A DNA stretch of 22,703 nucleotides from DATCSE01 sp036568605 (GCA_036568605.1 DATCSE010000436.1:1-22703); one strand, 5' to 3'; numbered from the stretch's first letter, positions 9,897 to 17,166 are shown. Numbers and translations are program-made. Notes: generated from the sequence alone by a model not told the origin.

Positions 9897-9912
9897 CTGA
9901 CGTTTTTGTCAG
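9897..9912 (-). promoter_or_regulatory. Candidate response-regulator operator upstream of the efflux operon
   Basis: A perfect inverted repeat, CTGAC-N6-GTCAG, whose spacer is A-rich on the minus strand (TGACAAAAACGTCA). It lies about 85 bp upstream of the channel gene start, in the promoter region of the operon that encodes its own two-component system. CusR/CopR-type regulators bind dyads of TGACA-like half-sites, so this is a reasonable autoregulation site. No convincing -35/-10 pair was found; TCTAGAGT near 9860 on the minus strand is a weak -10 candidate. The short repeat could also be chance. Confidence 0.4.
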
Positions 9913-10062
9913 GTTCGCGGCGGCGCGCCCGATCAGGGTCGCGCCGCGTCATCCGGTCCTCAGGCGGGACGATCCCGGCGGCGCACGCGTTGATTGACCT
10001 GGGCTTGCGCTACGCAAGAGTTCGCCACGGCTGCTCGCACGGACCCACCGACCAACGGCCGC

Positions 10063-10674
10063 TCACGCCGCCACGCGACGGGCCAGCACCCGCGAGCGTT
10101 CGAAGCTCGCGATGCTGACCTTGTCGCCCTGATTGCCGCCCAGCAGCTTGACCCGGTCGCCATCGAATCCGACAAAGAATCCCACGTGCCCCATGGGCGC
10201 GACCCCTCTTTGAAGCACGACGATGCAACCGTCGGAAAACCCGGCGGCGTCCTTGCCCCAGGTCATCCAGGAGCGCGCGGCCTTCGAGTTGGTGCCTCTG
10301 CCTCCCGCATTCGTGATGCAGAAATTGACAAACGACGCGCACCAGGGAACGCTGTCGTCCGCTGTGCCTCCGCTGGTCGTCCCGTGATAGGCCTCGATCC
10401 GCGGATTGCTGGCCGGCCCGGGAATCTCCACGACCCCTCGGGCCAGTTCTTCCTGGGCGATGCGCATCCAGGCCGCCGCCTGGAGGGCGACGTGAGGTTG
10501 CGCAGCGGCGGTCGCCGCCGAGATCACGGGCTCGGGGAACTCCGCCACGATCGTCACCTGCCCGTCCGCTTCGGACAACTGTTCGACGATCGTTCCGTTG
10601 TCGGCCGCGATCATGGCCGTCACGAAAGGCACGTCGGCCACGGGGATGTCGGTGATGACTCTGCGTATGCTCAT
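10063..10674 (-). CDS. TIGR02594-type peptidoglycan hydrolase-like protein (NlpC/P60-CHAP-like cysteine fold)
   Basis: A 203-residue protein. Residues 1-50 form a small alpha/beta N-terminal segment (starting MSIRRVITDIP) with no signal peptide. After a linker, a catalytic domain begins at about 65. It has an SVPWCASFVNFC motif with nucleophile candidate Cys112, a TNSKAARSWMTWG segment, GHVGFFVGFDGD with His163, and LGGNQGD with Asn181 as the likely third residue. This pattern is typical of the TIGR02594 group of NlpC/P60/CHAP-related proteins, many of which cleave peptide bonds in peptidoglycan. Start ATG was chosen for the GAGGAC ribosome site 8-9 bases upstream. It begins 14 bp after the lipoprotein gene stop, so the two are an operon. 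Without a signal peptide, export or a phage/T6SS-like delivery route would be needed to reach the wall. Confidence 0.75.
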   Translation of the reverse strand: MSIRRVITDIPVADVPFVTAMIAADNGTIVEQLSEADGQVTIVAEFPEPVISAATAAAQPHVALQAAAWMRIAQEELARGVVEIPGPASNPRIEAYHGTTSGGTADDSVPWCASFVNFCITNAGGRGTNSKAARSWMTWGKDAAGFSDGCIVVLQRGVAPMGHVGFFVGFDGDRVKLLGGNQGDKVSIASFERSRVLARRVAA

Positions 10675-10688
10675 CTTGTCCTCGCTGG

Positions 10689-11579
10689 TCAGTTGGGAAC
10701 CATGCAGGCGCCGACCTGGCTGCGCTGGATGGCGAACGAGTCCTGCAGCATGAAGTCGATCACCAGCGTATTGGCCGGCACGTTGGCTTTGGGCCAGCAG
10801 TCCTGCTTCATTCGCGCGACCTCGGCGGTATTCAATGAACTGCAGTGGGCAGAACCTGCGCCGCAGATGACCAGCCGCAGCTTCTGCGCGGCGGCATCGG
10901 GCTTGAAGCCAAATTTCTCCTGGAGCTCCTGATCGGCTTGGCGGGCCCTGGCGCCGGCGGCCTCGGTCACGGTGTCCAGCGCACCCTGCACGGTTCCTGC
11001 GCGCCGATAAGCCTCGAGGTCTCCGATCGCGTCTTCCAAGCGATACTGGGCGAGCGGTTTCAGCAGGTTGGCTCTGATGCGAAGCTCGATCGTCGTGCGA
11101 TTCGCCCTCATCGTGGTGAAGATGGCCTGCAGCGTCTTCTCGGCCAGGACCTCCTTGTCGTACGCCTCGCGCGTCCCCGTGATCATCGCGGCCAACCCGG
11201 CGAAGACCTTGGCGACCGTGCCGGATGTGGCGGCGCTCGCGGTTGTCAGCCCCAGCGTGCTCACCGTGGCGGCGAAACCCGTCGTCCGCCCTTCGTAGAA
11301 CACCCTTTCTTCGAACTCGTAAAACCGGATGTCCTCCGCGGCCTTGCGCGCACGCACGATCGTCGACCGGCAGTCCTCGGTCTGACTGCTCAGGCAGGCG
11401 TCCATTGCGCTGGGCTCGAACTGCTTGCGCAGCGATGCGAGATCCGCGGCGCGATCGGTCACCGGCTCCGGGCTGCCGCGGAACGTGGTGGCACATCCCG
11501 ACAGTGCCGCCAACGCCATCATCCCCGCGATGCGGAGCGTTCGCGCAAGCGACGAATTGCTGTGCTGGCCCGTTGTCAT
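10689..11579 (-). CDS. Hypothetical lipoprotein paired with the TIGR02594 gene
   Basis: A 296-residue predicted lipoprotein. The ATG was chosen because GGGGAG lies five bases upstream and because it gives a clean signal peptide: a basic N-region with ARTLR, a hydrophobic core GMMALAAL and a lipobox LSGC with Cys29. The mature part begins with a linker, then a helical region with a pair of Cys residues (ACLSSQTEDC). A hydrophobic glycine/alanine/threonine-rich segment (around GFAATVSTLGLTTASAATSG) resembles a membrane-interacting helical hairpin. After it comes the helical region YDKEVLAEKTLQAIFTTMRA. Similar uncharacterised proteobacterial lipoproteins share this layout, from memory. Function is unknown. 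It is transcribed with the downstream cysteine hydrolase and divergently from the toxin-antitoxin genes. Confidence 0.8.
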   Translation of the reverse strand: MTTGQHSNSSLARTLRIAGMMALAALSGCATTFRGSPEPVTDRAADLASLRKQFEPSAMDACLSSQTEDCRSTIVRARKAAEDIRFYEFEERVFYEGRTTGFAATVSTLGLTTASAATSGTVAKVFAGLAAMITGTREAYDKEVLAEKTLQAIFTTMRANRTTIELRIRANLLKPLAQYRLEDAIGDLEAYRRAGTVQGALDTVTEAAGARARQADQELQEKFGFKPDAAAQKLRLVICGAGSAHCSSLNTAEVARMKQDCWPKANVPANTLVIDFMLQDSFAIQRSQVGACMVPN

Positions 11580-11733
11580 GCGTACTCCCCGACTTGCTTT
11601 GCGAGCAGTCTGCATGGCCTCGTCCGGCCGGACATCATCAATACTGCGGGTGGTTTGCGAGCACGCCTTCGCGTCCGATCGCCGCGACGTGCGCAATTCC
11701 CGTCGTGCCAACAGCAGGGCAAGCGTGCTCTTG

Positions 11734-11765
11734 TGTCCACGCACCTTTTATGGTACGTTTGGACA
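11734..11765 (+). promoter_or_regulatory. Nested inverted repeat in the toxin-antitoxin promoter region
   Basis: TGTCCA (11734-11739) and TGGACA (11760-11765) form an outer inverted repeat. Inside it, ACC and GGT flank a TTTTAT core, so the element is nested. It ends 9 bp before the toxin ATG. XRE-type antitoxins usually repress their own operon through such palindromes, so this is a candidate operator. TATGGT inside it could serve as a -10, but no good -35 was recognised. Confidence 0.4.
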
Positions 11766-11774
11766 TGGTGAGGC

Positions 11775-12128
11775 ATGCGCAAAGAAACAGCAAAGAAGAC
11801 ACCGCTGGTCTTCTATCGGAGCGCCAGCGGCAAGGAACCCGTTCGCGACTGGCTCGAGACCCTCGAATCGGCAGATAGGTTGGCCGTCGGGCAAGACTTG
11901 ATGCGCGCGCAATGGCGCTGGCCCGCCGGTATGCCGCTGTGCCGTCCCTTGGGGCAGGGGCTCTGGGAAGTGCGCACCGAGCTACCGAGCAACCGAATTG
12001 CGCGGGTGTTCCTGTGCCTCGATGATGGTGTCCTCGTCGCTCTGCACGCCCTTGTCAAGAAGACACAGAAGACGCCGGTCGACGAGCTGGCACTGGCACG
12101 CAAGCGGCAGAAGGAGTTGAAGTCATGA
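11775..12128 (+). CDS. HigB/RelE-like toxin (phage Gp49-like, type II toxin-antitoxin)
   Basis: A 117-residue basic protein of the Gp49-like/HigB group in the RelE superfamily, whose members typically cleave mRNA on the ribosome. Recognisable features are PLVFYRSASGKEPVRDWLE at the start, LCRPLGQGLWEVRTELPSN in the central sheet, RIARVFLCLDDGVLVALHAL, and the C-terminal KKTQKTPVDELALARKRQKE helix that is characteristic of this family. The gene order toxin then antitoxin, overlapping by four bases with the next gene, is the HigBA arrangement. The ribosome site is weak (GTGAGG very close to the ATG), which may keep toxin translation low. Family assignment is secure; activity is inferred. Confidence 0.88.
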   Translation: MRKETAKKTPLVFYRSASGKEPVRDWLETLESADRLAVGQDLMRAQWRWPAGMPLCRPLGQGLWEVRTELPSNRIARVFLCLDDGVLVALHALVKKTQKTPVDELALARKRQKELKS

Positions 12129-12403
12129 GTAGGAAGCATCACGGATCGAGCCTCGACGATTTCCTGAAGACGGAAGGCGTCTTCGAAGAAGCGCAGGCCC
12201 TCGCGATCAAGGAAGTGGTCGTGTGGCAGCTGACCGATGCCATGCAGCAGCGCGCGCTGACCAAGACGCAACTGGCGATCATGCTCAAGACCAGCCGCTC
12301 GCAGGTTGACCGGCTGCTCGATCCCACCCGAGATATCACGCTTTCGACGTTGCAACGCGCCGCGGCCTTGGTCGGTCGCAAGGTGCAAATCGAACTGGTC
12401 TGA
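12125..12403 (+). CDS. XRE-family antitoxin (HigA-like)
   Basis: A 92-residue helix-turn-helix protein. Its start overlaps the toxin stop (ATGA). The N-terminal part (about 1-35) is helical, with GSSLDDFLKTEGVFEEAQA, and probably contacts the toxin. The HTH at about 40-85 has ALTKTQLAIMLKTSRSQVDR and LDPTRDITLSTLQRAAAL followed by a short VGRKVQIEL strand. This is the usual form of antitoxins partnered with Gp49-like toxins. By analogy it should neutralise the toxin and repress the operon from the inverted repeat upstream. Confidence 0.88.
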   Translation: MSRKHHGSSLDDFLKTEGVFEEAQALAIKEVVVWQLTDAMQQRALTKTQLAIMLKTSRSQVDRLLDPTRDITLSTLQRAAALVGRKVQIELV

Positions 12404-12498
12404 ACCGTGCGGGCTGGTTGTTCCGCGTTCGAAGGGCGGGAATACCGCAGCGAACGGCAGCATCGGCGCGCCGGCTGGCAACATGGCGGTCCGCCCCG

Positions 12499-13476
12499 AT
12501 GGTCCACGCCGTGAGTCCGTTTAAGTCCGTCTGCTATTCGTCGGCCCGACCCGGCCCGCGCCTGATCGTGCTCGGCGCGGTGCACGGCAACGAGGTCTGC
12601 GGAAGCCTGGCGATCACGCGGGTCATGGCGATGTTCGATGCCGGCGACGTGAGGCTTGCGGCCGGCCACGTCACCTTCGTGCCCATCACCAATCCGTTGG
12701 CCTACGCGAACGGCACGCGGTCGGGCGACCGCAACCTGAACCGCGGGCTGCACCCGACCGAGACGCCGCGCGAGTTCGAAGACGAGGTCGCGAACTGGCT
12801 GTGCCCGCTGCTGGCGTCGCACGACGTGCTGCTGGACCTGCACTCGTTCCAGGGCCAGGGCGAGCCGTTCGTCTTCATCGGCCCGGAGAACAACGACGGC
12901 GCGATCGAGCCGTTCCATCACGCCAAGCACGAGGAGCAGCTGGCCGTGCGGCTGGGCGTGCGCCGCTGCGTGTACGGCTGGCTGTCGACCTACGCGGGCG
13001 GCGTCGCGCAGCGGCGGCGGCAACGCGCGTCGGCGCAGACACCGGCGCAGATCGCCAGAGCGGACGCGCACTACGGCGTCGGCACGACCGAGTACATGCG
13101 CACGGTCGGCGGATGGGGCATGACGCTGGAATGCGGCCGGCACGACGACCCGGCGGCCGTCGACGTCGCGCGCACCGCGATCTTCAACACGCTGCGCCAC
13201 CTGGGGCTGCTTGCCGGCGATGCGCCGCAGCAGGTGCCGCATCTGCAGACGCTGCGGATGTGCGAGGTGATCGACCGGCAGCATCCCGGCGATGCGTTCG
13301 TCCGGCGCTGGCGCAGCTTCGATCCGCTACGGCACGGCGAGCTGATCGGCACGCGCGCCGACGGCTCGCGCGTGCTCGCGCCGTACGACGGCTTCATCGT
13401 GTTCCCGAATGCGGATGCCGACGTGGAGACCGAGTGGTTCTACCTCGCGCAGGAGAGCGACCGGCTGACGTTCTGA
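12499..13476 (+). CDS. Succinylglutamate desuccinylase/aspartoacylase family zinc hydrolase
   Basis: A 325-residue M14-like zinc amidohydrolase. The zinc site is visible as H29 and E32 in GAVHGNEVCG and H115 in LLDLHSFQGQGEP. NPLAYANGTRSGDRNLNRG contains the family's substrate-binding Asn-Arg motif, and MTLECGRHDD holds the catalytic glutamate (E211). The C-terminal beta domain (from about 240) contains LGLLAGD and VLAPYDGFIVFPN, as in AstE/aspartoacylase proteins. These enzymes remove an acyl group from N-acyl amino acids; the particular substrate is not clear, as it stands alone rather than in an ast operon. The start is uncertain: ATG at 12499 was chosen because the upstream extension is basic and non-conserved. 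GTG at 12511 is an alternative. Confidence 0.88.
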   Translation: MVHAVSPFKSVCYSSARPGPRLIVLGAVHGNEVCGSLAITRVMAMFDAGDVRLAAGHVTFVPITNPLAYANGTRSGDRNLNRGLHPTETPREFEDEVANWLCPLLASHDVLLDLHSFQGQGEPFVFIGPENNDGAIEPFHHAKHEEQLAVRLGVRRCVYGWLSTYAGGVAQRRRQRASAQTPAQIARADAHYGVGTTEYMRTVGGWGMTLECGRHDDPAAVDVARTAIFNTLRHLGLLAGDAPQQVPHLQTLRMCEVIDRQHPGDAFVRRWRSFDPLRHGELIGTRADGSRVLAPYDGFIVFPNADADVETEWFYLAQESDRLTF

Positions 13477-13517
13477 CGCTGCCATACTCGCGCCCCACAG
13501 TCCTCACCGGCCCCGAC

Positions 13518-13772
13518 ATGACCGCTCCGCTTCCTCCGCTCCCCGCCACGCCGCCCGGCCGCTACCGCCACTACAAGGGGGGCGAGTACGAAGTCGTCGG
13601 CGCCGCCCGCCACAGCGAAACACTGGAGCCGCTGGTCGTGTACCGGCCGCTGTACCACGACACCGGCTGGTGGGTGCGGCCGCACGCGATGTTCTTCGAG
13701 GAGATCGAAATAGCCGGCGTGCGCCGGCCGCGCTTCGAGCGGCTCGCGGATTCCGGCCAGGGCCAGGGCTAA
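13518..13772 (+). CDS. DUF1653 domain protein
   Basis: An 84-residue small soluble protein with the DUF1653 core: PPGRYRHYKGGEYEVVGAAR, then HSETLEPLVVYRPLY and WWVRPHAMFFEEIE. The family has a conserved small beta fold and no established function. The gene follows the zinc hydrolase by 41 bp on the same strand and may be co-transcribed. It runs convergent with the DUF1348 gene, whose stop lies so close that the two 3' ends overlap by a few bases. Confidence 0.9.
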   Translation: MTAPLPPLPATPPGRYRHYKGGEYEVVGAARHSETLEPLVVYRPLYHDTGWWVRPHAMFFEEIEIAGVRRPRFERLADSGQGQG

Positions 13773-14236
13773 AGACCGAGGTCGCTCAGCCCCGCGTGTT
13801 CGGCCGGCCGCGGCCCGAGCGGCCAGTGGAACAGCCGCTGCTCGGCGCGGATCGGCAGGTCGTTGATGCTCGCGAAGCGCCGGCGCATCAGCCCCTGCGG
13901 CGTGAACTCCCAGTTCTCGTTGCCGTAGCTGCGGAACCACTGGCCCGAGTCGTCGTGCCACTCGTAGGCGAAGCGCACCGCGATGCGCTCGCCGGTGTAG
14001 GCCCACAACTCCTTGATCAGCCGGTAGTCGAGCTCGCGCGCCCACTTGCGCTGCAGGAACTGGCGCACCTGCTCGCGCCCGACCGGGAACTCGGCGCGGT
14101 TGCGCCAGACCGTGTCTTCGGTGTAGACGCCGACGACCCGGTCCGGGTCGCGCGTGTTCCATGCGTCCTCGGCGAGACGCACCTTGCGGCGTGCGCTTTC
14201 TTCGTCGAACGGCGGCAGCGGCGGACGCGTCTCCAT
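13769..14236 (-). CDS. DUF1348 / NTF2-like family protein
   Basis: A 155-residue protein of the nuclear transport factor 2-like superfamily, DUF1348 subgroup. Motifs include ARRKVRLAEDAWNTRDPDRV, YTEDTVWRNRAEFPVGREQV, FLQRKWARELDYRLIKELWA and the strand GNENWEFTPQGLMRRRFASI. These single-domain cone-shaped folds bind small molecules; most DUF1348 proteins have no proven activity. ATG at 14236 was preferred to the adjacent TTG three bases upstream. The gene lies downstream of the alpha/beta hydrolase on the same strand with a strong hairpin in between. Confidence 0.88.
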   Translation of the reverse strand: METRPPLPPFDEESARRKVRLAEDAWNTRDPDRVVGVYTEDTVWRNRAEFPVGREQVRQFLQRKWARELDYRLIKELWAYTGERIAVRFAYEWHDDSGQWFRSYGNENWEFTPQGLMRRRFASINDLPIRAEQRLFHWPLGPRPAEHAGLSDLGL

Positions 14237-14298
14237 CAAAGAATCTCAATAGGTTTCGTAGGGGAGAAATTTACCGCCCATCGTGATGCGGGTGCTCC

Positions 14299-14339
14299 TC
14301 GGCGACGGGGATGTGCGACACATGCAATCCCCGTGCCGA
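14299..14339. terminator. Strong hairpin between the alpha/beta hydrolase and DUF1348 genes
   Basis: The arms TCGGC-g-ACGGGGAT (14299-14312) and ATCCCCGTGCCGA (14327-14339) pair over 13 bp with a single bulged G and a 14-base loop. On the minus strand it begins 27 bases after the hydrolase stop. There is no T-run on either side, so it is not a textbook Rho-independent terminator; it may end or attenuate the hydrolase transcript or stabilise its 3' end. Confidence 0.45.
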
Positions 14340-14366
14340 AGGCGCTCGGAGCGGATCGTTTGCCTG

Positions 14367-15194
14367 TCAGCCCACCGTCTTGAAGAACGCGAGCAGATCC
14401 TCGTTGACGACCTCCGGATGCGTCGTGCACAGGCCGTGCGGCAGGCCGGGGTAGACCTTGAGCTGCGCGTTCTTCACGAGCTTGGCCGAGAGCAGCGCCG
14501 AGTCGGCGATCGGGACGATCTGGTCGTCGTCGCCATGCAGGATCAGCGTCGGCACCGTGATCTTCTTCAGGTCCTCGGTGAAGTCGGTCTCGGAGAAGGC
14601 CTTGACGCAGTCGTAGTGCGCCTTGATCGAGCCCGTCATGCCCTGCAGCCACCAGTGCTGGCGTATGCCCTCGGAGACCTTCGCGCCGGGCCGGTTGTAG
14701 CCGTAGAACGGCAGCGTGATCTCGCGGTAGAACTCGGCGCGGTTGCCGGCCACGCCGGCGCGTATGCCGTCGAACACCTCGATCGGCAGGCCGCCCGGGT
14801 TGGACTCGCTCTTCACCATCACCGGCGGCACCGCGCCGATCAGCACCGCGGCGGCCACGCGCTTGCTGCCGTGGCGACCGAGGTAATGCGCCACCTCACC
14901 GCCGCCGGTCGAGTGGCCCACATGGATCGCGTTGCGCAGGTTCAGCGCCTCGGTCAGCGCCGCGAGGTCGTCGGCGTAGTGGTCCATGTCGTTGCCGTCC
15001 CAGGTCTGGGTCGAGCGGCCGTGGCCGCGTCTATCGTGCGCGATCACGCGGTAGCCGCGCTGCACGAAGAACAGCATCTGCGCGTCCCAGTCGTCGGCGG
15101 TCAGCGGCCAGCCGTGCGAGAAGACGATCGGTTGGCCTTTGCCCCAATCCTTGTAGAAGATCTGGACGCCGTCCTTCGTGGTGATGGTGCTCAT
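14367..15194 (-). CDS. Alpha/beta hydrolase, non-heme chloroperoxidase/arylesterase type
   Basis: A 275-residue cytoplasmic alpha/beta hydrolase of the length usual for cofactor-free haloperoxidases. The oxyanion region is VFSHGWPLTADDWD. The nucleophile elbow is GHSTGG with Ser95, the acid is Asp224 in LHGDDDQIVP and the base is His253 in GLPHGLCTTHP. AHDRRGHGRS near residue 52 is characteristic of the group. Members hydrolyse esters and, with peracetic acid formation, can halogenate in vitro; the natural substrate is usually unknown. ATG at 15194 was chosen because AAGGAAG sits about 8 bases upstream; a longer upstream reading frame lacks such a site. The catalytic triad is intact. Confidence 0.92.
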   Translation of the reverse strand: MSTITTKDGVQIFYKDWGKGQPIVFSHGWPLTADDWDAQMLFFVQRGYRVIAHDRRGHGRSTQTWDGNDMDHYADDLAALTEALNLRNAIHVGHSTGGGEVAHYLGRHGSKRVAAAVLIGAVPPVMVKSESNPGGLPIEVFDGIRAGVAGNRAEFYREITLPFYGYNRPGAKVSEGIRQHWWLQGMTGSIKAHYDCVKAFSETDFTEDLKKITVPTLILHGDDDQIVPIADSALLSAKLVKNAQLKVYPGLPHGLCTTHPEVVNEDLLAFFKTVG

Positions 15195-15322
15195 GTCCGT
15201 GCTTCCTTGAGTGGCCGTGGAAGCTGGGCATTCTGTTCCCGCGACGCTCATCCGGGCGTCAGACCCCGACGAGAAAAGGGTTCACCAAACCGTCGTGCGT
15301 GTAAGCAAGTGCGAGCGCGAGT

Positions 15323-16243
15323 TCACGCGCCGTAGTCGACCGGATCGCGATACGCAGGCTCGTCGTGGATCGCCCAGTACGCGTCGGACAAGCGCGTCGT
15401 CACCGGGCCGGGAAACTGCGGCAGCGGCTGCCCGTCGAGCCGCGCGATCGGCAGGATGCCGCCGCCGGTGGAGGTGAGGAACACCTCGTCGGCCGCGCGG
15501 AACGCCTCGACCGACACCGGACCGATGCGGACCGGGATGCCGAGCCGCTCGCACAGCTCGATCGCGGTGCGGCGCGAGACGCCTTCGAGCACGCCGCGCT
15601 GCGCGGTCTGCACGACGCCGCCCTTCACCATGAAGACGTTGAAGCCCGGGCCCTCGGCGATGTTGCCCTGCGCATCGACGACACAGCTCGTGTCGCGCCC
15701 GCGGTCGTACGCATCGAACAGCGACTGCACCAGGTCGATCCAGTGGTAGTTCTTGACGGTCGGGTCGACCGACTCGGGCGCGATGCGCACGCGGTCGCTG
15801 ACGTGCAGGTCGATGCCGGCCTGCTGCTTCTCCTTCGTCGCGATCCAGACATAGGGCAGCGCGTAGGCATAGAAGCGGTTCGTCGCCAAGCGGGGATCGC
15901 GCGCGCCGCGCGGCGGCACGCCGCGGGTGCAGACCATCGCGACATAAGCGTCCTGCAGCCCGCCGCCGCGCACGCAGCCATGCAGGATGTCGCGCACCTG
16001 GTCGCGGCTGTACGGGAGCGTCATGCGCATCTTCGCGAGGCTCGCGAAGAAACGGTCCAGGTGCGCATCGAGGCGGAAGAACGCGCCGCGCCAGGTGCTC
16101 GCGACATCGTAGGTCGCGTCGGAGCGCGTGAAGCCCCAATCGAACAGCGAGATCTTCGCGTCGGACAGCGGCACATAGGCGCCGTCGGCGAAGGCGCAAC
16201 CACCTTCGAAGGCGTGAGCGTGGATCTTCGGGAGGTCGGTCAT
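15323..16243 (-). CDS. PLP-dependent class IV aminotransferase (branched-chain / D-amino acid type)
   Basis: A 306-residue fold-type IV aminotransferase. The N-terminal domain holds ISLFDWGFTRSDATYDV and the large domain has the PLP lysine in DPTVKNYHWIDLV (Lys164). Glu197 in GNIAEGPGFNVF is the conserved PLP-pyridine contact, and STGGGILPI near residue 256 binds phosphate. This motif pattern fits D-amino acid or branched-chain aminotransferases in the IlvE/DAAT group, possibly acting on (R)-amines; the exact substrate is unresolved. A GAGGGGA ribosome site lies just before the ATG. It is the last high-GC gene before the cassette-like region to the right. Confidence 0.92.
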   Translation of the reverse strand: MTDLPKIHAHAFEGGCAFADGAYVPLSDAKISLFDWGFTRSDATYDVASTWRGAFFRLDAHLDRFFASLAKMRMTLPYSRDQVRDILHGCVRGGGLQDAYVAMVCTRGVPPRGARDPRLATNRFYAYALPYVWIATKEKQQAGIDLHVSDRVRIAPESVDPTVKNYHWIDLVQSLFDAYDRGRDTSCVVDAQGNIAEGPGFNVFMVKGGVVQTAQRGVLEGVSRRTAIELCERLGIPVRIGPVSVEAFRAADEVFLTSTGGGILPIARLDGQPLPQFPGPVTTRLSDAYWAIHDEPAYRDPVDYGA

Positions 16244-16260
16244 GATCAGCTGGTCCCCTC

Positions 16261-16291
16261 GCGCCTCAGAGCGGCTGGTACGCCGAGGCGC
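16261..16291. terminator. Hairpin downstream of the VOC gene
   Basis: GCGCCTC (16261-16267) and GAGGCGC (16285-16291) form a perfect 7-bp stem with an inner GCG/CGC pairing. On the minus strand it begins four bases after the VOC stop and precedes the aminotransferase start by about 20 bases. No U-tract follows, so terminator function is only a guess; it marks the edge between the low-GC cassette-like region and the high-GC chromosome. Confidence 0.35.
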
Positions 16292-16294
16292 GGC

Positions 16295-16681
16295 TCATTG
16301 CCCCTGTGGCGGCTCCCAAAGTTCGACCTTGTTTCCCTCGGGGTCCATGACCCAGCCGAACTTGCCGAACTCCGAGTCATCCATCTTCTTCAGCACAACG
16401 CAGCCTTCGTCGCGAAGCACTTGGAGCAGAGCGGCGAGGTTCTCCACTCGGTAGTTGATCATGAAGGTCGACGTGCTGGGTGCGAACTGATCGCTGCCTG
16501 CCTCGCCGATAGACCAGACCGTGGTGCCGTGGGCTGGGTTTCCGGCATCGTCCGTCCAGCTGAACGCGGTGCCTCCCCAGTCCTGCACATCGATGCCCAG
16601 GTGCTTCCGGTACCAGGCCCTCAACGCGACCGGATCCTTCGCCTGAAAGAAGACTCCGCCAATACCGGTGACTCTCTTCAT
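16295..16681 (-). CDS. VOC superfamily (glyoxalase/bleomycin resistance-like) protein
   Basis: A 128-residue single-domain vicinal oxygen chelate protein with two beta-alpha-beta-beta-beta halves. The first half is GIGGVFFQAKDPVALRAWYR, HLGIDV and the segment up to TFMINYRVENL; the second is LLQVLRDEGCVV and GKFGWVMDPEGNKVELWEPP. The PEGNKVELWEP end is a hallmark of the family. Whether it is a lyase, a dioxygenase or a binding protein cannot be decided. Small VOC proteins are common cassette cargo. The start lies 40 bp after the upstream GNAT stop, with no clear attC between. Confidence 0.9.
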   Translation of the reverse strand: MKRVTGIGGVFFQAKDPVALRAWYRKHLGIDVQDWGGTAFSWTDDAGNPAHGTTVWSIGEAGSDQFAPSTSTFMINYRVENLAALLQVLRDEGCVVLKKMDDSEFGKFGWVMDPEGNKVELWEPPQGQ

Positions 16682-16721
16682 CTGAACCCCCAGAGTCTGT
16701 GATTCGTGCAGTAGCCGTGCC

Positions 16722-17159
16722 TCACTCCGGAATCAAGTTGTGGATCATCGTGTACTTGCTGATGCCGACGTCGAAGCCGCTGATTTCCAGCACAACCTTG
16801 TAGCCGAGAGCCTCGTAAAAAGGGCGCGCTTGAAAGCTGAACGTGTCCAGATACGCCTGCCGACACCCCCGCTCGACTGCACGACGCTCGAACGCTCGAA
16901 GCAATTCGGAACCGACGCCCTGTCCGCGGTAGCTCTCGGCGACCCAGAGCTGCCTCAGTTCACAGCATAGCCCCCACGTCCGACCTACGGCACCCCCGAC
17001 AACCGCTCCCGCCGGCTCCCGCGCAAACACGGCGAGTAGCCTGACGTCCCGAAGCGGGGCCGCCTCTTCGTTCGCGGCACCCAGACCGGCATCGACGACA
17101 GCGGCCTCGGCAGAAGCATCATCGTCGTGGACCGTAAAACGCAGGTTGGTGGCGACCAT
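16722..17159 (-). CDS. GNAT family N-acetyltransferase
   Basis: A 145-residue GNAT fold enzyme. Strand beta-4 and the acetyl-CoA pyrophosphate loop are ELRQLWVAESYRGQGVGSEL (around residues 88-107), with the R-G-Q-G-V-G loop matching the Q/R-x-x-G-x-G/A consensus. The later motif ARPFYEALGYKVV is the conserved motif B of the fold, and the protein ends in TMIHNLIPE. It should transfer an acetyl group from acetyl-CoA to an amine; the substrate is unknown. It follows a degraded attC-like site on its 5' side. Confidence 0.92.
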   Translation of the reverse strand: MVATNLRFTVHDDDASAEAAVVDAGLGAANEEAAPLRDVRLLAVFAREPAGAVVGGAVGRTWGLCCELRQLWVAESYRGQGVGSELLRAFERRAVERGCRQAYLDTFSFQARPFYEALGYKVVLEISGFDVGISKYTMIHNLIPE

Positions 17160-17166
17160 TTGAAGA

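Noticed and set aside
8337..10118. Long plus-strand reading frame opposite the outer membrane channel gene
   Set aside because: It is a low-complexity Arg/Ala product without motifs, while the minus strand encodes a complete NodT-type channel.
15243..15260. GACGC/GCGTC hairpin after the aminotransferase gene as a terminator
   Set aside because: Only five base pairs and no U-tract; common by chance in high-GC DNA.
16682..16721. attC site between the GNAT and VOC genes
   Set aside because: The 40-bp gap has no left or right core box beyond a chance-level GTTCAGATG.
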